Shown: one piece after another, positions 24,701-35,006 of the stretch
How the letters are laid out: each line of letters opens with the position of its first letter
Position numbering within the stretch: position 1 is the first letter of the stretch
From: Cliona cf. orientalis
Lineage: Eukaryota; Porifera; Demospongiae; Clionaida; Clionaidae
Direction of reading: 5' to 3'
NCBI GenBank assembly: GCA_963930775.1
Contig: OZ005699.1
Location: forward strand, 6,407,501-6,471,500
DNA length: 64,000 nt
Notes under the pieces: generated by a model
Told to the model about the DNA's origin: nothing
Database searches by the model: none
The model's input: the letters and a program-made list of their open reading frames with translations, nothing else
Program-made: the position numbers and the translations under genes

Positions 24701-27700
24701 AGTATCGACACCGAGGCAGTTGTCCAACGGCAGCGAAGGGACTTTGTCAGATCTCTGAAGCTCAAGAAGGTTTGTTTAAAGTCAAATGAGAGCGAAGAAA
24801 GTCTTCCGTACGATATTCTTTAGAAATATCCAGTCTGTAGGCTTCACCGACTTCGGATGCCATAGGGTGCTTAGTATACGTTGTCCGTACACGTCCGACC
24901 GCGTGGTAACGCCAATATCCGGCGAATTATACTAGAAAATGCTCAGTAAACTTCGCGCATGCGCGTACAGTGTGTACCAGGCCCTTTCTTCTCCTCCTCA
25001 AAGGGCCTGGGTACGAGGCTAACACGGCTAGCGATCGTAGCCACGTGCACTGAATACAGTTGCACTCAACGACACACGGTGAAGTATCGCGGCCGCCCTT
25101 GCTCTGGATTGGTAACCGTGCTTGAATAGGGCTGAAATCAATTGTAGCCGCTGGTACTATTCAAATTATGAAGCTAGCGTGGGTAACTTACCTGGGCGCT
25201 CTTTCGAGTATAAACGCGCTACTGATACCTGGAATATCGGCCCACCCCCCAATCTTGGCCCAATGTAAGGTGCACCGCCCATGGGCCCTCTTTCGCGAGG
25301 GTACGGTATACTAGCAATCTATGATACTTTCACTGTTGTGGTAGCTTCTCAGGCCTAGCTATTGGGGTACCAAGCCCATGTGTGCATGCATCCCTGTGTG
25401 CTTTCAAAGATATCTTGTGACTTTTGCGAAGGCTCGCCCCGCACAGATGATTTTCATCACCATTAGTAATAATAATAACAAGGAGTGAGCTCGCTTCGCT
25501 TGCTCACTCCTTTATCTCTGTGCTGCATATTATTGTGCATGTACCATTGACGACCTTTACATGTGGCAGTCCCATGTAGAAAACGAACATTATTCCTATC
25601 ACATTTTGACCACTATTTCTACTTTACATGATTGTAACTCTGCCAGGGTTCTCCCCAGTAATAAATTAAGGCAGAGCGGGTGGGCGTGGTTTGGGCGGAG
25701 CCTGTGACCACATCAAAGGATTTTGTTCCCACAACAAAGGGAATCTAGTGAAAAAGGCATAGGGGGCCGCTCTGCTGAAAGGGCCTGGGGAGAACACTGT
25801 CTGCTGTGGAATCTCCCAGAAAGCTAAAATTTAGGCTTTAGTAACTTCGATCTATCTGCTAGGGATAAACCAACTTCTGGCTTCAACTGTCAAAGCATAA
25901 TATTAGGAGAGCTAATTGAAATAAGCTAATTAAAAACGGAATAATGTTCGTTTTCTACATGGGACTGCCACACATACATATTTTGCGCATGCGCGCGCAC
26001 GTGCACATGCTTCCTGATCATGTGACTTTGTCAATCAGCTAGCTGAAGAAACTCATTAGTTTTCTTGTAGCTTCGCTTACAAGGCTCCCAAGAGAAGACA
26101 CTTAGAATAGAATCGCCTCCTTCTGGACAGCACCTATGGGCAATATTGACTCCAGAGTGTCACCCCTTTGCATTCTCCAAGCCGCCATTGTAAGTGGTAC
26201 TGTTCAGTCTAATTCTGTCCTGGCGTTTCTTTGAAGCAGCTGACGTTAGTCGCTGCTGGGGCCATACCTAACCGTGTCAGTGGGCTCTCTGTTGTATCAC
26301 CCCAAGTCCAGCGATGCCTAGAAATAAAACATTTTAGCTCGGGTCGAATCGCTTCCGGTCACCTATCCGGACGTACGCGCGCACGGACAACTATAATCTC
26401 AGTATAATGATAATATCAACACACCAACGTTCAGAGTTATATGAGACGTGACTTGCTGTATCAGTTTGAGACCTGCCATTTTCATCTTGGAGATCACCTT
26501 TAGTAAAAAATAAATGAATAAAAGTAGGTGTGGCTCACAAAAGTTCACGTGTTTGTGAACCCCTCAATAGAATCCTGTGTCCACCACTGATACAAGACAA
26601 CAAATACTGATTGCACTTGAACGCGGGTTAGCTCTATGGTAGAGCTTATCAACCATACATCAAACTCAATTTTCAGAAAAAATCCCAAATGGAGAGTTTT
26701 CTCAAATCTGGTCACATTGTAGGAATTCTCATAACGTGTATATATGGAGCGATTGACGACCTTTACTTGAAATTGAAAATTTTTTCCATACGTAGTATTA
26801 GGTCAAGTACAGTATTTACAGGTATATTTTCCTGCGATTTTGGCTTGAAACATATTAAATTTTGCGAGCATAACATTTTACGATATGTTTGCATTCAAGC
26901 CTGTGCATAGTGAACAACCTCACATAATGGCCAGCTAGCCATGCCCACCATTAAAATTGATCAGTGACCAATAGCTAGCCTCGTCCCCAGGCACCCCGAT
27001 CTTTCTTGCCTAGGAGCCGTCAGTTGATAGACCTCTCATCAGTCTTTTTTGTCATCCATAGTCATACTTTATCATAGCTGGCCACGATTGTAGGAGGGGC
27101 ATAGTCAACCACTAACCCCTAAGCTAAGGACACCTCGCTACAGCGGACATGGTCCCAGTAGTATCCATTTTATAGGGGTTGCACTATAGCTATCTATGGA
27201 CTAAAAGTAGGCCAAGAGCAGTGGTGTCCATTTTATAGGGGTTCCACTATAGCTATCTATGGACTAAAACTAGGCTAAGAGCATGCAGGGGGAGGAGGGT
27301 GCTCAAGCCCAAAGCGCGCCCCCATCAATGATCCCTCCCCCTGGCTACGACATGAAATTTATTATTAAATTTTTATCTTGTTATTATACACATGCAGGTG
27401 CTCTATCCTTCCTGAGGAGATCTAGCTTCGGACTAATACTGCTCTTCCTTCTACTTGCTGGGTTGAGCACTTATATCTGGAGTGTGGTAAATTCCGTGGA
27501 CCATTTACCTCGTGGTATTGGTGAAACTAGTATCCCACTATCTGGCCATGCTAGAACTGTGAATCCTATTCAGGGCAAAGCCACCCGTCCACCAAGCTCA
27601 GACCAAATGGATATAACTAAAATGATTGATGATGAGTTAAAACTACGATCACAGTGTAAGCACTTTACCTACGAGCTTCCAAAGTTTACAGTGAATTTAT

Positions 27701-29646
27701 TTGGTCGGGAGGATAGCATCGATAAACTTGTTTCAGAGCTGATGACTGACTCTGTACAATTGTTGAACATTAATGGACCGCTTGGTTGTGGCAAATCACA
27801 GCTAGCAATACACTTGGGGCACAGACTTAGTGAAGAGAGCTTGTCAGTATCTTATATTGACATTAGTGATAGGCGTTTGGATTTGGATCAATTTCCTGAG
27901 TATCCATTAGATCGTAAGAAGCAAAATCTTCCGATACTATCAAAAGTTTCGTATGTGCACTATCCCGAATCACCAAAGAATTACACTCCAGTCCACGATG
28001 TTGTATTGATGAATGAATTGTCGAATTGGAGTCAGACCCTAACCTGCAGTACCGTTCTCATTTTGGACAACTATGACTCGGGCAGCAACAACCAAGCTTT
28101 CGTTGAATTTGTTCACGATCTTATCAGCCTCTCTAGCAGTCCTCTGAAGGTTATTGTAACTTCACAAAGGCAGTTGGAGTCGTTTGAAACCTGGATTGTA
28201 TCTGAACTAAACATGGCTACCTCGATGAAACTACTGAGACAAGTAGCACCATCAGTTGATGATCAACACTTGAATAAACTTCTAGCCTTACTTGGTGGTT
28301 GTCCGCTACCACTTAAGATCACTGGGAGCATGCTTGAATATTCACAGTATCATACTGAAGCCATTTTACGCCAAATAAATCTCCGTTACTTACATGTAGA
28401 TGGAATCAGTGGTGAGCACAAGCAGTTCCACCAACTACTGAGCATCGTGTACGACTTTCTACCATCCAGTCTTAAGATTTGTGGGCACTATTTCAGTTTG
28501 TTTCCAGGATCGTTTGACAAAGTCTCTGGAGGGAATATAATGGGAGCGCTACAGTGTGGTGGCAGTATTGATGTCTTTGTAGAACGTTCACTCATTCAGG
28601 ACTATTTTCTCGGAGATGAATATCGAGCAAAAATGCCTTCCCTCCTAGCGAATTTTTTTAGGGAAAAATATGACCAACTGCTTGCCGACTTGTGCAATCA
28701 AAATAAACTTATCAGTATAGAAGATTTCTGGGAGAACTTCATTGAAAACTATGTTGATCTAATTGTGCTTGATATCATGTATCCTTTCCGATTGCGTTCA
28801 CCTGACGAGTATAATCTGAAGTTCTCCATCGAGAGTCATAACCTGCATACCCTTACAGATATCCTTTTCATTAGTAAAATTCCAAACTCTACATTAACTC
28901 CTAAAGAAATGGCTGTATTACTACCACTCTGTCTAGAGGGATGGTTCTCGTGTTATAGAATTTTGGACCACTTTCAGCTCTATAAACAGCTACTTGCTGA
29001 CATGAATCCAGTCTGCAAATTTCTTCCAGGATCACGCTGTGTCAATTTTTATACTCAGCTAATCAGTGATGTCTACCACTTGGAGTGCAGTAGTGCTCAC
29101 ATAAGCTTAGAGAAATTCATAAAAACCATCTTCGAAGGCAATGAGAAATGTGGTGCACTGTTCGAAGGTGGTACAACAATTTCAAAAGTTCGTGTATGGA
29201 ATAGGCTCAGTTTGTCAACCCAAAGCTTTATACTCACTGCACGTCTACTCTCACACAACTTTCTAGTCCTACTGATTAAGTGCTTTGGATTATTTACTAC
29301 CCTTTATGCATTTACAGTAGAATACATGAACTTACATAAAAGAAGAGAGGATGCCTACGTATGGTTCATCCTCATTATGCCGGCTTTTATGTTCATTTTT
29401 GGAATGTTTTTACTTTACTTAACTGGTAATTCCGCTCTAGCAGTCATCCTTCATATTTACTTTCCCAGTACAATAGTCATTTTCATTTTATTTTTCTGTT
29501 GTTGCCATGGAACCGCTTATCGGCTAGTTCTTTCTTACTTATTTAGACTTTGGTGTATAATTTTAATTTCTACTGCTTCAGTGAAAGTATTTTTCTGGCT
29601 GTATTCTTTGCTCACTGTACCACTCACTAATGTAATCATGCTGTGA
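21772..29646 (+). CDS. death domain - transmembrane - NB-ARC NTPase - multipass membrane protein
   Basis: Two exons, 21772-22129 (donor GTGAGT) and 27398-29646 (acceptor TTATACACATGCAG), joined in phase 1 (G|GT, Gly); 868 residues. Residues about 5-110 are a death domain similar to the adaptor at 6781 (LGPDWKECAIELALSEEDV.., MQRWGAAQGPEATYMRL). A hydrophobic segment, LILLFLLLAGLSTYIW, lies around residues 130-150. An NB-ARC module starts at LFGREDSI. The P-loop NGPLGCGKSQ is at about 245-254, Walker B TVLILDNYD at about 338-345, VIVTSQR at about 371-377 and CPLPLKI at about 421-427. A winged-helix-like FSLFPGSFDK stretch follows. The last 150 or so residues hold four or five further membrane segments. 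The family hydrolyses or binds ATP to switch oligomeric signalling; here the predicted anchor puts it in a membrane. No LRR, WD40 or TPR sensor is seen. An ATG at 21679 would add 31 residues. The exon join is inferred from signals and phase. Confidence 0.75.
23052..23414. mobile_element. TAG(C/T)CTYGTCCCC-family MITE
   Basis: GGCCAGACCCCTTCTCTCCG near 23375 and its reverse complement near 23085 form long inner arms, with GACACGGGCCCTAT pairs further in. The right end is GGGGACAAGACTA (to 23414); the left end is somewhat degraded (TCTCGTCCCCC). No clear target duplication. Confidence 0.6.
23706..23765. repeat. 30-bp tandem duplication
   Basis: The 30-bp unit starting TACACGAGATACAGGAAGCG occurs twice in exact tandem. 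Confidence 0.8.
24136..25309. mobile_element. outer element of a nested MITE pair
   Basis: ATACCGTACCCTCGCGAAAG at 24136 pairs exactly with CTTTCGCGAGGGTACGGTAT ending 25309, and the match runs on through AGGGCCC. A whole second element (24394-25021) sits inside. Without it the outer element would be about 540 bp. Non-coding. Confidence 0.8.
24394..25021. mobile_element. inner MITE with perfect 9-bp target duplication
   Basis: TAGCCTCGTACCCAGGCCCT at 24394 pairs with AGGGCCTGGGTACGAGGCTA ending 25021; further arms include GTACACACTGT/ACAGTGTGTAC. The flanks are ACACGGCTA at 24385-24393 and 25022-25030, an exact 9-bp duplication. Mutator-type elements are known for 9-bp duplications and long terminal repeats, so a non-autonomous Mutator-like element is the best guess. 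Confidence 0.85.
25480..25512. repeat. short hairpin with CGCTTCGC centre
   Basis: AAGGAGTGAGC and GCTCACTCCTT are perfect arms around TCGCTTCGCTT. It resembles in layout the longer palindromes at 33294, 34046, 35739 and 60205. Confidence 0.65.
25562..25972. mobile_element. outer element of a second nested pair
   Basis: TGTGGCAGTCCCATGTAGAA at 25562 pairs exactly with TTCTACATGGGACTGCCACA ending 25972; the arms continue through AACGAACATTATTCC. The CAGGG element at 25644 lies inside. Confidence 0.7.
25644..25799. mobile_element. CAGGG-terminus element with TCTGC target duplication
   Basis: CAGGGTTCTCCCCAG at 25644 pairs with CTGGGGAGAACACTG ending 25799, with one mismatch. TCTGC flanks both sides (25639-25643, 25800-25804). 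A GGGCGTGGT box lies inside. Confidence 0.65.
27164..27289. repeat. 63-bp tandem duplication in the intron
   Basis: The unit beginning TCCATTTTATAGGGGTT is repeated at 27164 and 27227 with a few differences, about 110 bases before the NB-ARC exon. Confidence 0.7.
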
Positions 29647-29890
29647 AAATAATATTATAATATTATTATTATAATTGTGCCACATTCACTTTAAATTTGT
29701 TATGCTAGGATAATGTAAATCGCTGAGGGGGTGCTTGGAGTGAGCTAACCTTCATTCACGGCATGCACTCAATATAATAATATTGTTTTTGTATACATTA
29801 GGTTAATTTTGTATTTGTATATACACACATCATAGTACTATAATAAATTATTAAATAATATTAATAGTTATGATCATTTAAGAATAATCA

Positions 29891-32086
29891 TTAATGTTTA
29901 TCACAAACAGTAGCAAATTCTAGCATATCTGTCAAACTACCACCAGCAGCATCATCATCATCAGTCACACCTCCCACTACCATCAGTTGATTGCCGGGAA
30001 GGATGGCTGTAAAGCAATTACATCGACCAGTTGTCATGTGACTGATGATTTCCCAGGAGTTTGTAGTTAAATCAAACATGTAAACAGCTGAGGAGGGATG
30101 CCCTGGGTTCATCACCCCACCAATTGCCAGTAGTCGACCATGAAAGGACTCACAGGTGGATCGTATAACTGGTAAATCAACAAGTTGTCTCCACACACCA
30201 GTTTTGGTCCTTTTCAATGATATTCTCTTAAGACTTGCTTCCAGTGAACCTGGCACACAAGACCGAAGGAGGGCACTCACTGAACAGGTGTATGCTGATT
30301 TAACATACAAATACTCCCCACTTCCTCCTAGCATAAAAAGTTGATCTCCACAGACTGTCGCTGATGCATAGCGTGTTGGTTGGGGTAGATGTGCTGCAGT
30401 AGACCACTGGCAAGTCCCAGTGTCCATCACTTCAACCGTTGACAGTGCTCTGCCCCCTTCTCCTTCTCCTCCAGCCACGATCAGTGTGGTTCCAGTGCAC
30501 ACTGAGGTTGTCAACTTTCTCTTTGTTGGCATGGATGGGAATTGCTGAGTCCATTTCATACCACTGTGTGTGTCTGCATTGGTATCGGTGAGGCTGAACA
30601 AGTTATTGGAATAATAAAGGTAGGATCCTCCCCCAACAGTGGTTAGACAGCCATTGATGACTGTTGTTGAGCAATACTCATCAACACAGTCTGGTAGTTG
30701 AGACCAGCTGTCATTAGTGACATCATAGGAATAAATGTTTACAGTATTTTCCTTTTTAAAATACACAGCATTACCATTCACCACAGCATCACACCATCTA
30801 TTCATCACACATGGTGCCCTCTTTCCCTCCCTCCACCTCAGCTTGAAGCTGGCCACTTCATTCGTCTTTTGCTGCATTCTCTGACTAAGTTCAGCAACTT
30901 GTCTCTCAAACTGAGCTATCACTTGTTTAGCTCCTGGTTGACGATTTCAAGTTGTCTCTCTTTCTTCTCCAGTTGTCTATCCTTATCCTTCAATTGACGA
31001 AGTTGATCATTCCCTAGCTCTAGCTGTCTAATTTGCTGATTAAAAAGTCTTTCTCCTTCCTCTGATTGCTGTCTAATGATTTGATCTTTTCACGTATTTG
31101 TTGTTTTAGTTCCAGAACCTCCACTTCTTTAGTTCTAGTACTATCTCTGTATTTGGGCATTCCTTTCAGATCAGCTACCCTTTCACAAAGCTCGTGAGCT
31201 GAAGGACGCTCACTGCCTTCGTCCTTTAGGCAGTCTAATGCGATTGGTAGGAGGGAGTGGTTTGGATCAACTTGACTAATGTGGTTTTGTCGACGGTCAA
31301 TTTCTGGTACTTCTACCAACACTGATTTTTGGCGCAGTCCTGGATGACTTAATTCAACCCTCTCTAGTCGATCTCCAGGCTTAGGAAATTGTCGTGTCAA
31401 AATTTGAACTACGATAACACCAAATGAGAAGCAGTCGATCTTCTCTGTGTACACTAGTTTGTCTTGAACAGCTTCTGGCGGCATATAAACATCAGTGCCA
31501 GGACACATTGTCTTGGTGGAGCAAGTTGCTTGAGGATTACTGACATTGTAATTTATCCTTGCCATTCCAAAGTCAGTCACCTTGGCCCTGACATTATACC
31601 GATGAGTAACACATTGTTGCTAGACAGATCTCTATGAACAATGTTGTTGGAGTGGAGAAATGACAACGCTAGAGCGACATCATGACTGATATTGACTTGG
31701 ATGTGGTAGGGAATTGGTTGACAATGTGTAGAGCTTTCCAGGAAGTGGGTCAAGCTGTCATCCATCAGCTCCATTAGGAGGACAGGCAAGTGTGTGTCGT
31801 CGTCTCTGAACATGCCCAGGTACTGAACGATGTTGGGGTGTCTTATGACACTCATGAACTCACACTCCTGCTCAAAGCGTCTAATAGGCAGTCTATGCTC
31901 TCTTCGAGGGGAAATTTGCTGTAGTGCAGCTGGATCAAATAGAGTGGGATGGATGATTTTAGCAGCACAGTGGAGGTCATCGCACTTTGCTTTACAGACA
32001 GCTCCATATGATCCAATGCCAAGCGATTGATCTTTGAGGAGCTGAACACTAGGCTTGAATTGATATTTTAGTCTCTCGGCCATCAT
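29891..32086 (-). CDS. TKL-type protein kinase - coiled coil - kelch repeat protein, frameshifted
   Basis: Read on the minus strand from ATG at 32086. The kinase domain has a glycine loop GIGSYGAV, Lys in CAAKIIH (residue 43), HRDLSSNNVLL, TDFGMARI, YMPPEA in place of APE, and CFSFGVIVVQIL. All key catalytic residues are present. A coiled coil rich in Q, L, K and E follows, then about five kelch repeats (LTTVGG, LIVAGGEGEGG, LFMLGG, LLAIGG, LMVVGG). Fusions of such kinases to kelch repeats are the usual layout for this sponge-like type. The frame changes three times, near 31592-31600 (kinase), 31080-31095 and 30921-30932 (coiled coil). Each change fits loss of one base, and none adds a stop within a domain. 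It may be a young pseudogene or an assembly with base errors. No intron is seen. It converges with the NB-ARC gene, 245 bp away. Confidence 0.75.
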
Positions 32087-32583
32087 GCAGAACTTGAATC
32101 TGAGACTAGCTTAGTAGCTATAGCTAGGAGGTCAAGTCATGTGCCTAATTCAGTGCCGTCACCAACGGGCCTCGGCTAGCTACTGATCCTTTTTACTAAG
32201 TTTAGCTACTTTTAATACGAGGAGGCGGCGGATTAGGCGAGATTGCAAAAGATATCGTGTCTGATGGTACAAAAATTAATGGTGGCGAGTAACCCGTGAT
32301 CCCGTGTAAAAATAACAGTCACAAGTTGCGCGTGACTGTCGCCTGCGCGTATGCACATCATCAGCTAACGCTAATCTGCTTCATCCGGGCGACGACCTTT
32401 ACCTATTCAATCCCTATTAATTTTAATAATAGTCTATTCTCGTGCCTATTACAAAAAAAACCGATGATGTAATTACAGCTTCAAAATGTTTAGCTCGCAT
32501 GAAAGGTTATTGGTACCTAGAATTCGAACTAGTATAGCATAGAAGAGATCGTGGGCTGTAGGCGCACTGAATACTTTTCATAA

Positions 32584-33081
32584 GGCCACTCCAATATGAT
32601 TAGTTGTTTCCCATTTCCCGTCCGCATCCTTTCCACAAATTCCAGATTTTGTTCATTAGGCCAAGCAAAATTGATTATTAGTTTCTCATCCTATGTTGAG
32701 GAATTTCCCCAGGCGGGCGGGTGGCTTTTTATTTTATTTTTTGTCATGAATATCATTAAATGTCATCATGAATTTCATTAAAAAATGGGCGAGTCTATGA
32801 CGTAATGCCTTGTGCAGATAGTTTTAATGATATTCATGAAATAAAATGTGGTCAGGCAGAGGAAAAACTAGAGGCGGGCGGGGATGAGAAACTAATATTC
32901 AATTTTATTTGGCCTTATAGTGTATTAGTATACCCGCTCTTATCTCGTTGTCTAACGGTAGCTTTGGCAAAGGTCGTCAATGCTGCTGGCGCTCTAATAC
33001 GTATAGTGATAATGAACCGCCCGCCCGCATGCCCCAGGCTTTCTGATGAAAGGGGAAACAGTGAATCATATTGGAGTGGCC
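32584..33081. mobile_element. MITE with TAA target duplication (Harbinger-like)
   Basis: GGCCACTCCAATATGATT at 32584 pairs with AATCATATTGGAGTGGCC ending 33081. The inner parts also pair (GTTTCCC../..GGGAAAC). TAA flanks both ends (32581-32583, 33082-33084), a 3-bp duplication as seen with PIF/Harbinger elements. No transposase. Confidence 0.7.
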
Positions 33082-33293
33082 TAAGGGACAAGAGATGTAC
33101 ATGTAGTTTAACTCTTAAGTTTTTTCATTACCTCCCTATTTAAAATAGCAATCATCACTTTTCTATGGTTATGAGGTAATTATTGTGTAATGTATGATGA
33201 AATCTATGAGGTAATTATGAGATAATTCAGGGCCTCAACTTTAAATGTTCGAACTCTTAGCTGACGTAATTCCGTGCTGGTGAATAAATAATA

Positions 33294-33432
33294 GTTAGAC
33301 CGTGGTTACTAGGTTTCTACGTGATTATTTAGAAGACCGAAGGGACTCATGTAGAACCCGAGCGAAGCGAGGGTTCTACGGAGTGCCTGAGGGCTTCTAA
33401 ATCACGTGGAAACCTAGTAACCACGGTCTAAC
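33294..33432. repeat. 139-bp near-perfect palindrome
   Basis: GTTAGACCGTGGTTACTAGG at 33294 pairs with CCTAGTAACCACGGTCTAAC ending 33432, and the arms continue inward through TTTCTACGTGATT. A second perfect hairpin, GTAGAACCCGAG(CGAAG)CGAGGGTTCTAC, sits near the centre. No ORF. Confidence 0.75.
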
Positions 33433-33676
33433 GTATTTAGATCCTAGCAACAAGCTGAAAACTTCTTTGCAATACTGTATACGTAGTTTAGTTTCTATTC
33501 TATATCTTACCTGAGCAAGGCTGCCATGACGGTTAGAAATTTGTTGCTATGCAGCTATGGCCTTGAGACATAGCTACAATTTTTACAAGGGTTCTACGAG
33601 GGTTCTATGAAGATTTACAAGGGTTCTATGAGTCTATTTTGAACCCTAGTTTGGACCAATGAGATTACAGTATTAG

Positions 33677-34019
33677 CATAGGCGTAGGAAGATACTGAAG
33701 GTTGGAGGGGCTGAATATCCAATTGCGCGCGAAGCGCGCGCGAAAAATTTACGGCCACGCCCACTTCATGTTAAACCACGCCCATTTTTGCACGATCGAG
33801 GCTGCTATCACGAGTTTCTCGGTGAAAAAATTAACTGTAAGTCGAGTAGAATAGATTTGGTAGCTATTGAGGCATATTTACTCATAATCAGGCCTGGTAA
33901 ATGTTTAAAAATCTTTATTGTAACAATACTGGGCTGGAGAACAATGGGGGCTCTGCCCCCCTTCCTAAAATATTGGGGGGGCTACAGCCCCCTCAGCTCC
34001 CCCGGTTCCTACGCCTATG
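33677..34019. mobile_element. second CATAGGCGTAGGAA MITE
   Basis: CATAGGCGTAGGAA at 33677 with the end CCTACGCCTATG at 34019. ATTAG lies on both flanks (33672-33676, 34020-34024). It contains GCGCGCGAAGCGCGCGC near 33726-33742 and two CCACGCCC boxes, in the opposite orientation to the copy at 311-688. Confidence 0.75.
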
Positions 34020-34045
34020 ATTAGTTACAACTAGGATCTAGATAT

Positions 34046-34197
34046 AAGTTAGACACTGAAGCCAAGGGATCTACAGGATTTAGAGGATCTACAGTCTTTA
34101 GAACACTTCAGACACTCATAAAACCCTCAGGCTTCGCCTTTGGGATTTTATATTAGTCTTCAGTCCATTGGCTGAAGTGTCTAACTTGTTTAGACTC
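34046..34197. repeat. 152-bp palindrome
   Basis: AAGTTAGACACTGAAGCCAA at 34046 pairs with TTGGCTGAAGTGTCTAACTT ending 34197. The centre reads CCCTCAGGCTTCGCCTTTGGG, again a GCTTCGC core. Confidence 0.7.
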
Positions 34198-35006
34198 TAG
34201 CATGCTGTTGCTTAGCAACGTCTTGTATGTTGTTGCCTAAGGAACTAGCTTTCTAAGTAGAGGGGTTCTAAGTAACTTAGAACCCTTGTTTTTAACCAAT
34301 CAAATCACAGTAGCTATTTGTGACAACTAGAGTCTAAGTAAAGCTAGCCTTAATTGTGCTAGCCATCATGTGACCTGGTACTAGCATATATAGCACACAC
34401 GCCGGCCGCATGCATGCCGCGATCAATATGATGTTATTCAGATCAAAGATGTATATAATAATTATAATAGATACGGTGCTTTTGAGTTAACATTCATCTC
34501 CTGTGATTGAAGCATTGTCACTTTAAAGGCAGTCTCAGATGCGATTGAGGCACCGGCATAATTAAATGATTATTATTATTATGCATTGATGTGGATTGTA
34601 GACTGTACACGTATTAATGTTAATATATAAGTGCTTATATATTATGCACCATTAGAACTATGCAGCTACTAGCTAGCATGCATGTGGTCAAGTTTTCATT
34701 ATTGCATGACACAATGTCATAATAATATTATGCATGACATTGTCTTAATTATTGTCCCCAGGCCCATAGCCTAGTTATATTATAATAATTGGTAATTAAC
34801 CTCCATAGTAGTAACCTTGAGAAGTATATTGTATTATAACAGTGAGTGAATGCATGCGTCATAATATTGAATTATAATTAAAAAATTTTGATCTATACAG
34901 CTAGTTAGGTTATCCTGGTACTGAGTTTGTACATTTCAAAGATACAAGAGGCCTCCACATGCACTACAGTAAGTATATTATATGACATCATTATTATAGC
35001 AAGGAG

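Larger units (their letters stand above)
22130..27397 (+). other. large intron packed with nested inverted-repeat elements
   Basis: The intron separates the death-domain exon from the TM/NB-ARC exon. It contains the elements at 23052, 24136 (with 24394 nested), 25562 (with 25644 nested) and 25480, plus tandem repeats at 23706 and 27164. A tRNA-like fragment and a solo TAGCCTCGTCCCCAGG terminus (26978-26993) are also present. I found no additional exon with supportable coding sequence, but a small one could be missed. Confidence 0.6.
32087..35006. other. intergenic: MITEs and long palindromes
   Basis: Between the kinase-kelch start and the integrin 3' end I find no gene. Elements at 32584, 33294, 33677 and 34046 are listed separately. 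34380-35000 is AT-rich with CATGCATGC-like repeats and probably includes the integrin 3' UTR. Confidence 0.5.

Noticed and set aside
26621..26654. tRNA 5' half (GGTTAGCTCTATGGTAGAGC)
   Set aside because: The A box is good, but no B box or T arm follows.
27283..27397. An in-frame ATG extension ahead of the NB-ARC exon
   Set aside because: It precedes a good 3' splice site (TTATACACATGCAG) whose phase matches the death-domain exon, so it is more likely intron. An alternative start remains possible.
30921..31600. Programmed frameshifting or tiny introns in the kinase-kelch gene
   Set aside because: There is no slippery sequence and no plausible GT..AG pair of usable length at the breaks; decay or base error is simpler.
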